From assembly GCA_010405405.1 (NCBI GenBank), contig MU004239.1:248001-312000 (forward strand): a stretch of DNA of 64,000 nt. Reading direction: 5' to 3'. The translations under genes and the position numbers were made by a program. Origin of the DNA: Microthyrium microscopicum (taxonomy: Eukaryota > Ascomycota > Dothideomycetes > Microthyriales > Microthyriaceae). Positions within the stretch are counted from its first letter, which is position 1. Each line of letters starts with the position of its first letter. A model generated the notes under the pieces. That model did not search any database. It saw only the letters and a list, made by a program, of their open reading frames with translations, and was not told the origin of the DNA. Positions 45,274-57,470 of the stretch are shown one piece after another.

Positions 45274-45385
45274 GGGCGATGTTATTCGGCCACCCCAAAA
45301 ACACTATTCGACCACCCTAAAATTACTATTGGGCCTCCTTTGTAATTCCGATTAGCTGCTAGTCCCAAATAGGAAATAAATATAT
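45274..45385 (+). repeat. Left terminal inverted repeat, 112 bp
   Basis: Begins GGGCGATGTTATTCGGCCAC. It matches the reverse complement of 48069-48180 over 112 bp with six differences, all transitions (C/T or G/A). Alignment ends near AAATAAATATAT. Confidence 0.92.
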
Positions 45386-48068
45386 TTTCTTACTATATAT
45401 TTAGCTTAGCTCCGCTAAGCCCTATAAGTTATAGGAATATTACCAAAATCCTAACTTTATCTCTTACCTTTAGCAAAATTCTACTACTACTCTACTAAAA
45501 TCTACTAATACTTTAATCTACTACTACTATATTAAATAGCTATTAAATTTCCTCCTAAGGATAGCAAATTTTACTTCTTTAAAAGTGCTCTTAAGCATAT
45601 ATAAAATTATAGTAAATAATATAGTTATGCTATAGTTAAAAAGTGATCTAAAACTAAGGAAGGTAAAGATACTCCCTACGTTTACTACTATAAATATAAT
45701 TACCATAATAACTACTCCTTAACGTCTCTTAGCATACGAAAGCCTAAAACAAAGCAAAAAGACTATTCCTTTAGGCTCATTATATAGTAGTAAGAGGACC
45801 TTTAGTTTAATTAGATTTAGAAGATTAAAACTAAACCTAATAGTTATAACTATCTGCTATTAAATAATCCTACTTTATACGCTTAATACTATTAAGATAT
45901 ATTAAAATTAATTAGTAGTAGTATAGCAATTAATAAATATATAGATTAAGGCTAGAAGATAAAGCGCATCTTTATAAAGCTTATAAAGAATAAATCTTTA
46001 ACAATAATTCTATAGGATATCTATAATTATTAAATATAATCTTAAATTAAATATTTAGCTAGTAAAATACCTATAGAGGCGTTAATTTAAGACCTTAAAA
46101 AGGATAAGGAATTAGTATATAAATATTTAGTTACGCTAGATCTTTACCTTAAATCTATCTTCTTTATTATAATTTTGTAGATAAAGCTTTATTATGCTTA
46201 TCTAAATATCTTATTAATAGATATAACCTATAGTACTAATAAGTATAAGATACTACTTCTTTACTTTGCTAGCGTTACTCTAGTAGGTAAATACTTCTCC
46301 CTTAGATTTTACTTTATATCTAGTAAAGCTAAAGAAGATTATATTTAGGCTTTTAAAGCTTTTAAACGTTATACGCGCTATAATAGTATTAAATTGCTAA
46401 ATATCATTCTTACTAATTACTATTAAGCCTTTAAGAACGCCCTAAATAAGGTATTACTAGCGCCTTAACTAATTTGCTTATTTTACTTAAATAAAGCTAT
46501 TAATTATTAGTTTAAATTGGCCTTTAAGACTAAGGAATATATAAAGGATAGTCCTAGTTATCTTAAAGTGGTAGAAGAGAAGGAAGCTACGCGTAATATT
46601 TAGCAAAAGGTTAGTCTTTAGCTCTCTATCTAAGTTAGAATACTAATAAATTACTAGGTAGTCTACTTCTTTACTAAGGATAAGCATAAAGCTACTTAGA
46701 CTAATTTTAATACTAAATATTCTACTTTATATCCTAAACTTATTACTTACCTTACTACTACTTAGATGCTATATAAAGATTAATTTGCTAGCTATTATAT
46801 TATTAATTTTAGGTACTTTAATGCTTAAATAACATTACTATTAGAAAGACTTTATAGTAGCCTTAAAAAGTAGCTTAAAAGTAGCAAAATAGACTTATAT
46901 ATAGTTATTAAATATATTAAGATTGCTATTAATACTTAGTACGCTAAAATAAAAGGTATTTTAGGTCTTAATTTAATTTACATATCTTATTACACTAGCG
47001 CTTTAGTAATACTAGTTCTTAATATAGATTTTAAGAATTTTATCTTAAATATAGCTCGTATTATAATTAGTAAGCAATATAAGAAATACGTTAATAAAGA
47101 TTCCTAGCTAGCATATCTTTATAAATGTACTAAAAGCTTTACTAAAATATATAATATTACTTACTCTTATATAATACAAAATTATCTTGCCTTTAATAAC
47201 GTTTAGTAGCTAGATTCTAGTAATGTTAATACCTATTAGTATTATAATTAATCTAAATCTAGTAACGCGACCTAGATCTCTTTAGGCCTATAATTTGCAC
47301 CTCTGCTAGTTCCTTAAGTTCCTACTATCCTACCTCTAGATATTATATGCGCTATAGGTTGTCTACGCGTAGGATAAGCTTTATCTTTAACTAATAGAAT
47401 ATAAAGCTTCTAGGAGGGAGAATTATAGCCTTTAGCTAGTACTATTAATAGTTAAATCGCTACTAAAGCTATAGATTGTAAGAATATTTTATAAGAAGTT
47501 ACTAAAACTATAGTTCAATGAGTCTATGAAGTAGTTAACCTTACTAACTCTCTACTACCATAAAAACGCTAAAAATAAGCTTTAGCTTGCTTACTAGTAC
47601 CCTTAAATAAGGTGCTTATAGTATATTAGGCTCCTTCTTTGTTTTATATATTATTTATATATAAATAGAAGCAACGTAATAATTTAGTAGAGGAATAGGA
47701 CTTACTATAGGCGTAGCTAGATGTCCTCTAAGCTTAGATTACTACTATGCATAGAGAGTGTAGATGAGGTAGAGGGCGTAGATCTTAAGGAGGAACTATA
47801 ATACTATTAACTTATAGAGGTAAAGGAATAGCTATAATAATATTATAGGGTTATAGAGGTAGAGGATAAGCTAGTTAGTGGCCTCTTGGTTGAATTTACG
47901 CTTTAAACGATATAATTATGGACTAAAATAGCTTTAAGATAGAGGAATTACTATGGGTAGTAAATAGTAATAAAAGTGCTTAGTTATGCTTTAAGATCTA
48001 TTTAAATCGTGCGCTAGTAGTAGGCGCTAGTAACCCTCCTAGTGCTAGTACTTATTACTTCTAGAAAT

Positions 48069-48180
48069 ATATATTTATTTCCTATTTGGGACTAGTAGCT
48101 GATTGGAATTACAAAGGAGGCCCGATAGTGATTTTAGGGTGGTTGAATAGTGTTTTTGGGGTGGCCGAATAACATCGCCC
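48069..48180 (-). repeat. Right terminal inverted repeat, 112 bp
   Basis: Ends ...GGTGGCCGAATAACATCGCCC, the inverted copy of 45274-45385. At all six mismatching positions the two copies differ by a transition; four of the six left-arm bases are on the T side or its complement, fitting methylcytosine decay or RIP on one or other strand. Confidence 0.92.
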
Positions 48181-48189
48181 TTTAAACTG
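48181..48189 (+). repeat. Right target site duplication TTTAAACTG
   Basis: Exact copy of the nine bases at 45265-45273, marking the empty-site sequence before insertion. Confidence 0.9.
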
Positions 48190-50112
48190 TCTCCCCAAAG
48201 GAGATAGGCAAAACGTGCAGCTCCGAAGCTTGTTTCGATTCATCATACAAACGTGTGCAAGGTTTATCTAGAAACTAAACAACACAACATCCCGTCAATC
48301 TTCAATAATTTTGACGATTTGCAGATATAGAGAGAGCTTGGGTCATACCCGCTTCAAGCTTAAAACCTTGTAATTTATCTATATTGTAATCGTTAGGGTG
48401 AGGCCTGTCACTGTCCCGACATCTGGATTCACAACCCAATTGTACAAGTGCCGAACAGCCGCTTCCAACGAGGGAGGATTGATGATCCACGCTGTCGATG
48501 ACACAACCACCTGGCTTGTCAACATGTTCCCCAAATAATCGCACACCTGGAATTGTGAAAAGTCAGAGTACGGAGTTGAGCCTCATGTTTCTGTTTCAAT
48601 TCAACAGCCATTCCCCTTGCAGCTTTGTCCTTTAACCAAAGAAGAGAAGATTGAATGCGCTCAACAGCTGATACTAAATGAGTACCTCTATGCTGCTGTA
48701 TAATACACAATCGATGATTCGTGGAAGTCGCTGCATATTTGGCCGAGGTAAGATATAGAAATAAGCTCACTACTCGCGCCTCGCTCCAGGTTTACATCCA
48801 CTAAATCCTCCTCCTCCTTTTATTATTACATCGCGTGGAGGCGTCAATAGTAACTGCAATATGCATCTACAGAACGGTTGTGCCTCTGCACATTTGAAGA
48901 GTGACGCCTGAACTCATGCAGCTAATGCGGAGCGGGATCGGCTCGATAATGCAGATGATATGATTTGTTGGAATACACCGCTCTGATTTTTAAGCTCATC
49001 GGCATTTGCTAACACCGATGGGATCGATTTTCACAAATTCCTCATTTTTACCCATTTGGGTAGGTCCAGCATAGGACAGCCGGCTGATGGTAATCTTCCG
49101 TTACCGCTTCGAGCGTTAGTTGTGAATATCGCGATCTTGGAATTGACAACGAGATTGATCATCGCATGGACAATCTGACGATTCTGAGGGTGATATCGGA
49201 AGCCAAACTTACTTAATTGCATTTGAGATTTTGATATGTGAATCTCAATCAGTGCGATATCGAAATACCGGGTCACAATACTAAGGCAGATTTGGTAGGG
49301 TGATTGCCCTGTCCATCCACTTTCCATCAGGCTGAAGCGCTTATTCGTATGAGATATCAGGCACACGTTATAGATACTTACGGAACACAATCGACATCAC
49401 ATAACTTAGATACACCTGCATGACTTTGTGACCAGTAGGAGTTTTTATTCAATTTCTAACCTCGGGTACAGTGGTCCAATACGATTTCACACAGAAACCC
49501 AGCTATCGACTCGTTTAGTCTATTCAGAATCCGATGCTCTCAAATAGGGGTGAAGAAAGTTCGTATACAGTCGTCTTCCCGTTCTTTCGAAATGTCCATA
49601 ATTGCTTATGCACACAGATGTCCCAGTGTATTTCATAGCACATTGCTTTCAGTGATTATCAAGCGATCTCTACTATTATTCAGCCAGACGGTGAACAAAT
49701 AGTATAGCAACCCGGCACGTTGGATTGAAACCTGTCGCTGCTAGTCAACGGAGCTTTCTTTTCTTTCGGAAGTCCCGAGATACAGATGATTCGGTCAATT
49801 TTACAAAATCCTTGTTCAACATATTTGGTTCGCGATACACCCACCAGCTCCAAGATCAAAAAAAATGCGATTACTGCCATCGCTGGTTCTGAGGAGTAGG
49901 TACTCCAACATCTATCGCACTCGAATAACTACGAATCTTTGATATCAAGGCAACATGAAGGTACGAAAACGAAGATATGCATTTTTTCTAGTTGATAACG
50001 AAACTAAACCTTGTTCCATAACTCCAACAGATTTCCTGCATGCATGCGCAAAGCTCGATCGCAGCAAGGTGATATGAATTCACGGATCAGAATACTCTAC
50101 ATGTATAATCGA
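48190..50112. other. Intergenic region downstream of the transposon
   Basis: There is no gene I can support in 1923 bp. Two adjoining minus-strand frames (48519-48770, 83 codons, and 48302-48544, 80 codons) read somewhat like protein (RIQSSLLWLKDKAARGMAVE; KPGGCVIDSVDHQSSLVG) and could be pieces of one broken gene, but no workable intron joins them. A 119-codon minus frame at 49031-49390 has no features. Base composition returns to genome average right after the element. Confidence 0.3.
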
Positions 50113-51625
50113 CTATTGCTGTAAGATCTTTGCTTCTAGGTCACCCTTGACGGAAGGCAAATCAGCCATTGCTTGTTCGATGATACTGAGTGCTTTCTTG
50201 ATTTCATCTTCCGTGATCACCAATGGTGGAGCCAACCGGATGATATTTTGATGTGTTGGTTTTGCCTAGACAACTGTTAGCGGTAATCTTTCCTTCGTCA
50301 AAGGATTTCTACACATACCAACAAGCCTCTCTCTTTCATGCAGAGACATAAATCATATGCAGAACGGCCAGCAGTATGCGCTTCGTCAATCACAATAGCA
50401 TTCAGCAAGCCTTTGCCTCTGACAAGCTTGAGCATGGGATTTTGAATTTTGTTCAAACCATCTCGGAAAAGTTGTCCTAGACGTTCGGCGTTTGCAACCA
50501 TATTCTCTTCTTCAACAAGTTCCAATGCCCGAATCGCGACCGCAGAGCCTAGTGGATTACCGCCATATGTTGACCCATGAGTACCAGCCTCCACAGTCAG
50601 CATAATTTCTTTACGTGAAAGTACGCAAGACACTGGATACATGCCACCAGATATGGCTTTGCCTAGGAGAACCATGTCGGGTTTGATGCCTGACCATTCA
50701 CTGCAAAGCAGCTTGCCAGTGCGTGCAATACCTGTTTGAATCTCGTCACAGATTAGCAGCACATTGTGCTCCTCACAGAGCTTCTTGACATCAGCAAGGT
50801 AGTTGTCATCTGGGACGACAATTCCAGCCTCGCCCTGAATAGGCTCAACGAGGAAAGCTGCAGTGTTTTTGCCATGTTGCTCTAGCATTTTGCGAACATC
50901 ATCAACATTGTTATAGCGCACACGCGCTCCAGTTGCTGGGCATACTGCGCCAATATTGGGAAGATATGGTCCATAGTTGTCACGAGACTCTGCGTCCGTA
51001 GACATGGTGATGGCGGCAAACTATATTGGACATTAGTTCGACGCTTTCTCACAGCAATATGGAGAATTACTCACTGTTCGACCATGGAAGTTCTCTTCAA
51101 CGCCAAAAACTAGAGCCTTGCCTTGGGGGATTTTCTTGACTTTGTAGCCCCATTTTCTAGCAATTTTGACTGCAGTCTCCACGGCTTCTGCGCCAGTATT
51201 CATAGGCAACATCATATCATATCCAAACATTTTGGTTGCCTTTTCGGCAAAACGAGGAAAGACATTATTGTAGAATGCCCGACTGCTGAGTGTGAGCGTC
51301 TGAGCCTGTTCTGTAAGTGCGCGAACTAGTTCTGGATGGCAATGACCCTGATTGACAGCACTGTAGGCGGAGAGAAAATCGAGATAATGGTTGCCTTCCT
51401 GCAAAGCAAGTAAGTTGGTTAGAAATCAAATGGTTGTGATTGGGTGAGAATACGTACAGGGTCCCAAACTGAAGCTCCTTTAGCGCGGGCAAACACCACA
51501 GGCAAGGGATGATAGTTGTGGGCTGCGAAGTCGGCTTCGACCTTGAATGTTTCTTTGGAGGATGAGGTGTGGTATGGGGAAGACTTTGTTGATTGCTCCT
51601 CAGGAGACAAGGCAATAGGAGACAT
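50113..51625 (-). CDS. CAR2: Ornithine aminotransferase
   Basis: Four exons, 51625-51458, 51398-51075, 51020-50319 and 50265-50113, 448 residues, all junctions phase 0. The class-III aminotransferase core is complete: [115 protein letters not shown] with the PLP-binding Lys, and [17 protein letters not shown]. The C-terminus [18 protein letters not shown] is encoded by the last small exon. It transfers the delta-amino group of ornithine to 2-oxoglutarate, giving glutamate semialdehyde, in cytosolic arginine and ornithine catabolism. No mitochondrial presequence is apparent, as in yeast Car2. Confidence 0.93.
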
Positions 51626-54600
51626 TGTGAAGTAATATCAGTGTCTAGAATGCTGCGTAGCGAGGGAGATGGAGACGCAGGTTCTAGCTTGAAATATCGA
51701 TAGAAGTAGAACAGGGAGTGCGTTTTGAAGGCTAGTTACGACTTGATAGTCGAGGAAGAGTGCAAAGAGTAGACCAATCACAGGAATGTAATTGGGAATG
51801 TTGAGACGGAGAATTGATGGAGGATGAAGAAGTCAAAGTATTTGCAGATTGAAGTTGAGGATCTTGATACCATGTGCCGTAGCTAACCATAAGTAACCTT
51901 TAAAGACTGGAACTCTAGACCTTTAGACGTCTAGTAGTACCATGGATTTATCAATTGTTTGGAGCGTTGGCCACGTTGCTCTCTTGACGTCGATTGTCGG
52001 TTCTCCTTGCACTTAGGGGGATAGTGGTTTTGGAAATTTCCATTTTCCATGTCATGCGGCCACACGGAAGCGGGGCGAGTATGGATGAGCTCCTTGTTTG
52101 CAGAAATATTTTCTTGGAGAATATGGGAGTGTAAATGACATGAGTTAGTTTAGAAGATCTAAGCAATCATAATCTATGAGGAATGCTCTATTGTATACAA
52201 ATGCTTATGGTACAGGATTTACAAACGTCGTGGGCACCAGTAAGGAGCTTAGAAGATTATACTTCCTAAGTTCATAGTAATACTCTACATACTGTAAAAC
52301 GGTTCTCGTGTAGTGGCAAGCAGAGATCATTTGCTTCTTGAAGAAAGTAACAATCAAATGAGAACACCAAACCAAAGAGAGTTACATAACAAACCCATCA
52401 GACAAAAAGGTTCAATCTATCAACAGCATTCCACGTCCAGGGTCTCGTAGGTTCATTTAATCTGCAGGGGTAAAGTCGTTGGACAAAGAACTTTTCCAAT
52501 CATGGATGGACGACCATATTCTCATGATCTTATGCGATATTGAACATATGTAGTAAAATCCTGTCTGTATATTCTCAAGATTAGTATGTATGCTTTCTAG
52601 ACATTGATCTTGAGATTTACTATGTCAGTATTACCAGTATTGTCTTCTTCATCGACCATAAACGAATGGAACCAAAACATGGATAGTATAGACTAGAGTA
52701 ATTGCAGGCAAAATGGTGCGCAATACGTTATCTTGGTCTTGTTATCTTCTATGGAGTAATGAAAATACTTATGCTAGCCTGGCTAGCACAGTAAGTCTCA
52801 ACGTTCTTGTTTTCTCGGAGCCTTCTCCGGCTGCTTTTGTCGGGTTTTCCTTACCTCTCATCCATCGAGTGGATAAAATTCCAGTTGCCTTGTTATGCAC
52901 ATGCTGTGAACCATCCGCCTCACTTTTCGTCATTGCCCTATCCAATGCCCATTCATGTCACACGGACCCCGGAACTGTATCTCCTAGATGCTTGGGATGT
53001 CGCTGTCTCTTGGAAGCCGGTCAGAGTCAGCCTCCAACTCACCAAGATTTCTCGCTTGTCGTACCATGATGGCCTGATCCAAAGCATGTTCTTCTCTGAC
53101 CAGCTTGCTAAGATAGACCGAGAACGTACTGGTAGGACTTGCCATTTTCAGCAATTCATACATTCGTCAAGTTGGGCCCTTGTATCCTACCTCATAGAAG
53201 CATTTTACAGCATTCTAATACCTAAATTGCGCGAGACAAATGCACGAGAGAAGTCTAGGGTTTTGCAAGGCAAAGGTTCGCCGACCCGATTCAAAGAAAG
53301 AATGTCTGTCACTATCAGATCCATTGGTAGGTAGTCCTCAATAGCTCAGTAAGAGATACACTTCAAGCTTCAGTGAAATTATCTGGTGTCTGACAAGTTT
53401 TATCAACCAAAGGTTCAAACCTAGATTCACCGCCACAACATTTGTCGGAACCTTTGGACGCACATTGATGTGAACTGTGCCAATGGAAACATCTGTATGA
53501 ATGGTTCGTAAAAACTTTCTGGGTAACCAATGGGAATTCAAGAAGTCATACATCTGACGCAGCATTGAATGCGAGATATTCTTTAGCGTAGCCTCACTTT
53601 TTTCTAACCTGGTCAACTTTGCTTTTCCCACAAGGCTACTGTATCTCGATTCCCTTGATGGCCAAGCGGCAGATGTTTGATCCTTTGGCTCGTGATGGGG
53701 CTCTGCGGTAGTCCTCATTTTGAGCTCTTTATCTCATCTACCACTTCACTGTACCAGAATCATCAGAAGTCATTGCGACCAACAGTGGCCAAGCTCGCAG
53801 CAACTTTGCGCATTTTGAGGCTGGAAATTGGCCAGAAAATAACCATCACTGCGGTCCATCAGCTTGTCATAGAACTAAATTGAGTTTGCAATGACATGTT
53901 CCTCCTACAGTGCCGTTGATCGATTAGGCTGAGGCCTCTTTTCGAGGCTGCATGCGGATATTCTTAAGATAGGTATATAACTCGTACCAGTACACTGAAC
54001 AGGCCTCGTTCATTTTGGTAGCAAATTGGTTTGTATGTAATAAGCTGCAAGTAATCGTGTGGGGGCATTAATTCACAAAGTCGCCGACGGAAGGTGAATC
54101 GAAACAATGTGCCAATATGACATGTCAATGTGCAATGACTTCTTAGATATGCCAGTCAGCCTTACGGGGGCGACTTTCTAGCCATCCCAGATCAAGAAGG
54201 CTGTTGAAAAGGATGTTCACTTTTCCACTCTTGGCCCGCAGTCATTTTGGCGGATACGTCGCCTGACTGTTCTTTTCCTTAATCGCACTCACCGTCCTTC
54301 GTAAAAGATAGTTCCTACATGAGCTCTAGCTCGACAACTTGCACAGCCTGGCCCTCGTACTTCAAGATTGGTAAGTCGGCATGCCCCACTCTCTCCCTGA
54401 ATTCGACATTGAATCTCTCAATCCATCCGAGGCCAAGCGTCCTGATTCTCCTTGCTTGAAACCGGTTGCCTACTTTTCTGCGCTTCCCATAGCTAGCACG
54501 ATGTGCGCTTATATATCCCTCCGCCGTGCCGCTCCTCGCCTTCGCTTCGCTTTTACCACTTCACACCTCCATCCAGCTTTTCCAATCCAGTTCTGATAGC

Positions 54601-54798
54601 CATTTCGATCTGTTCAAGTTATCACTAGTGTTTCCTTCCTTGTACATTTCATCTGCTTCGCCCATCATTTGACCCATATCCTGCTTGCACATACCCGATC
54701 TGGACTAGCGCGTGGTAGCCATCAGCCTTACTGACCTCAGACCTGATTGTCATCCTCGGATAAAACCAATTGTGTTTCCTCAAGATCATTCATCTAGC
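51626..54798. other. Large divergent intergenic region with weak ORFs
   Basis: This 3.2-kb gap separates CAR2 and the zinc-cluster gene. The best frames are 52807-53334 (+, 175 codons) and 53338-53718 (-, 126 codons). Neither shows a recognised domain and each is at the edge of what chance gives, so I do not call them genes. The last ~500 bp (54280-54798) look like the long leader of the regulator, with an upstream frame of 71 codons at 54381-54596 starting MPHSLPEFDIESLNP. Confidence 0.35.
53338..53718 (-). CDS. Doubtful small ORF, 126 aa
   Basis: Intact ATG-to-stop frame with a basic N-terminal half (GKAKLTRLEKSEATLKNISH) and a hydrophobic C-terminal half (LNLWLIKLVRHQIISLKLEVYLLL). No family is recognised and no neighbouring exon extends it. 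Listed because it is the longest unexplained minus-strand frame in this gap; it may be chance. Confidence 0.2.
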   Translation of the reverse strand: MRTTAEPHHEPKDQTSAAWPSRESRYSSLVGKAKLTRLEKSEATLKNISHSMLRQMYDFLNSHWLPRKFLRTIHTDVSIGTVHINVRPKVPTNVVAVNLGLNLWLIKLVRHQIISLKLEVYLLLSY

Positions 54799-57050
54799 AT
54801 GTCCTACTTGAATTCATTTGATGATGTAGACAACAGTTTCGATGGCTCTGGAGGGCAGTGGTTACCTAGCCCCAAACATGAGTCGCCAGATCTCACCTCG
54901 CCGATGGAGGACCATCCAGCGTTCAGCCTTGGCAGCAATTACGATATAGAATTTATGGCATCGCCCTTTCTTTCGCCAGAAATATCTGCCAGTGAAGTGG
55001 ATTCTAATCCAGGTTCCTTACAGTTGCCCTTTGACCTGAGCAGTGGAATACCCAAGTTCGGTTTCAATCACTCCTTTCCTGGAGCTGGCCATTTCCATCA
55101 GCATATGCAGCATTCTGTGATTGCTCCAGATTTGCATAACCTCTCCGAGCAAGAACAATATGGCGATTGGGGGTTCGATGTTCTGATGAGCCAGGAGAAT
55201 CCTCTGCCATACTTCGACCATCTTCAATCACAGAGCTCAGCAGCAACGAACCGGCTGGATCTCAATCACGTTCCCCGTGGATGGGCGAAACCCACTAGAG
55301 CTACTTCTACTAATATGTCTCGAACCGAAAGCGTTCTTAGCGGAAATTCTGTTGAATCTTATGCCAGCGGACAGAGTTGGGATGATTTTCATGCCGAGCA
55401 TAGCCCAGAGGACGAGACATTACCAGAGGATTGCCGCCCGTTATTATCGCCAAGCAATAATTCGAGACTACATGACACCGATTGGCCTAGTAATGCATCA
55501 AATGCCGACAGCATGGACAACGCCGCAAATCCCAAAGCGGTCCCCATTGTGGGAAATACTATGGGAAAGCAGAAGAAAGGCCGAACAGGTAAACTGACTG
55601 AAGAGCAGCGCGCATCCGCAGCTTCTGTTCGGAAGATTGGCGCCTGTATGACTTGTAGGAAACGTCGAGCAAGAGTAAGAAGCGCCATTACAACTGTATG
55701 AGCCATTGTTGATTATCGTTAGTGTGATGAAGGCATTCCGTGCAGATCGTGCCGCCGTTATTTCAGAAACAACCCGAAAGGTCTCGCAGAGAATCCTTGC
55801 CGTGGAGAAGCTCTCCATAATGTTGCAGACTATATTTTACGCCAAAATGCGTTCCCCAAGGGCCCTTTTAACAGGTTCCTTAGCAAAGACTATGTGATTG
55901 AACCAACTGAGTACGATGTCTTGCTTGACTTCGGCTTTGGTAACATGCCTTTCTCCTGGAAAGTGAAGCTTTTGAGAGCCAAGTCTGGTGCTGGAAACCA
56001 TCATCCTTTCATGCATAAACATGTTGAGTATCCATGGCCTCCACAACCTGGACGTTCCATTAAACTGGTGCGCGATGATTTGGTTTTCCCTGGCGTCCTA
56101 TCTGAAGACACGGACATCATTGCCCAAGTCGAAATATATCTAACAAAGCTTCTGGACAACCGAAACCAATTTACCTACTTCCCGTTATGGCGAAGCAAGC
56201 TCAAAGTCCTACGTGTCATATACAAGTACTATCTAAGTTTACCATCGGTGAGTAATTTCTGAGGACAATTTGCTCAACTCTTCTAACCCGCAAGTAGAAT
56301 CACCGTAAACCGCTCAAGCAAGCTCTTCAGCTTCTTATACTTGTCCACGTCGGCGGCGACGTACGACTGATTCCTGGTGATCCGGTTGCCGAAGCAATCA
56401 ATGCGAGGTTCTTTCCGGGACTGGACCATGAAAAAGTCACACCATGTTTCATTCGTGCGCAACTTGGCCCAATATTCTCCACTTTGGCTCATACTCTTAT
56501 GGGCAGCGTCTTGAAGCAATTAGAGCAAATATCTCAATCCCAAGATAGTAGAAGTTTTCCTATGATCATTTCAACCTTCTCGGCCCTCTTTCTGGCCCTC
56601 GAGTCCCTTCAGTATCATTTCGAAAAGGAAGCTTACCATTCTCACCATGATGAACCTGGTTATTTCCATGATGATTCATCTTCAACGCGTGATCTCGCCA
56701 CCTTTGAAGTTGGCGACGTTCTTTTGCGATTTTATAAAGCTACTCAGTGTCATGCCAGCCTACGGACTTTATACGATCTTGCTGCTCAGAGGCAGCGCGA
56801 TCTGGGGGGCAGTCTCCCGAAAGGGTATACTTCTCTTTCCAAACTCTCAGTACAGGTCGCAGGTGACGAGCGCACAACTGCGTTCATGTACTCTCTGTTT
56901 GGTGCACTGGTGTATGCTGGTCCTTACCTTGTGGAGAAAGTCCAAATGGATACCATTGTTTCATCTCAGGATATGTCTTGCTTCTTTGACCGACAGCTAG
57001 CAAAGATGTATCTTCTGGAACCAACGGATTACCCTGCTGCTACAAGATGA
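54799..57050 (+). CDS. Fungal Zn-cluster (Zn2Cys6-like) transcription factor, 717 aa
   Basis: Three exons, 54799-55674, 55723-56247 and 56298-57050, 717 residues, all phase 0. The first 280 residues are Ser/Asn/Pro-rich and acidic, a likely activation region (SFDDVDNSFDG, SPKHESPDLTSP). The cluster lies across the first intron: CMTCRKRRAR|CDEGIPCRSCRRYF, with Cys at 283, 286, 293, 299, 302 and 318. Spacing is C-x2-C-x6-C-x5-C-x2-C-x15-C; the last loop is longer than the 6-8 of Gal4-type clusters, as in a fungal subgroup with long loops. The C-terminal ~390 residues are helical (KPLKQALQLLILVHVGG). The cluster is internal rather than N-terminal. Start is the first ATG of the frame; targets unknown. 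Confidence 0.8.
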
Positions 57051-57470
57051 TCGATTTTACCCAACGAATATCAACGTTTCTATACGCTTTACGACTGCTA
57101 CGGCCTTTGGGATTTCATTAGAACGTATTTCCAGCTGTTTACAGTTTCAGTTGTTCATTTTGGTGCTTATACGGGCGCACTGATGCTCGTCTTCCCTAGG
57201 AGCGAGCGGTGTATTACTTTCTGTTTTGAACTAGTGATTATCAGTTCTTTCATTACCTAATATTTAGCCACATGGAGTTGGATATTTGGATGTTTGTTGG
57301 CCCGGACTAAAGAGTTCTCGTTTTGTTCTAGCGGTAGATCTTTGCCTTTGCCAATATAGCTATTGAATCGAAGAAACATAAAACGTGACTGTCATTGATG
57401 GTCTGAGCCTATATATGTAGCGCACGAGACGACCGGATCACTCCTTGTTGGACATTTTGAAAGCAATATG
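57051..57470. other. Convergent 3' region
   Basis: This 420-bp gap between convergent gene ends contains 3' untranslated sequence only; no gene or repeat seen. Confidence 0.3.

Larger units (their letters stand above)
45274..48180. mobile_element. RIP-degraded Mutator-like DNA transposon (Hop-like), 2907 bp
   Basis: The element is bounded by 112-bp terminal inverted repeats and a perfect 9-bp target duplication. Long repeats with a 9-bp duplication point to the Mutator superfamily; the fungal element Hop of Fusarium has similar repeat length, duplication length and total size (about 3.3 kb). The interior is extremely AT-rich, dominated by TA steps with almost no TG, and no frame of 60 codons or more exists from about 45.0 to 48.3 kb. 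TAG/TAA stops occur every few codons. This is the expected result of repeat-induced point mutation. No transposase motif can be read, so the superfamily call rests on termini only. It is certainly inactive and cannot encode a product. Confidence 0.85.

Noticed and set aside
45274-48180. LTR retrotransposon or centromere-like AT block
   Set aside because: The ends are inverted, not direct, repeats, and they are flanked by a 9-bp rather than a 5-bp duplication. The AT-rich block stops exactly at the repeats.
48302-48770. Two adjoining minus-strand frames as one spliced gene
   Set aside because: The only donor/acceptor pair that joins them leaves an intron of about 32 nt, too short for fungal splicing. 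Kept only as a remark in the intergenic entry.
52713-53334. Overlapping plus-strand frames of 118 and 175 codons
   Set aside because: Two frames overlap in different phases with no domain, no clear introns and unremarkable composition; probably chance.
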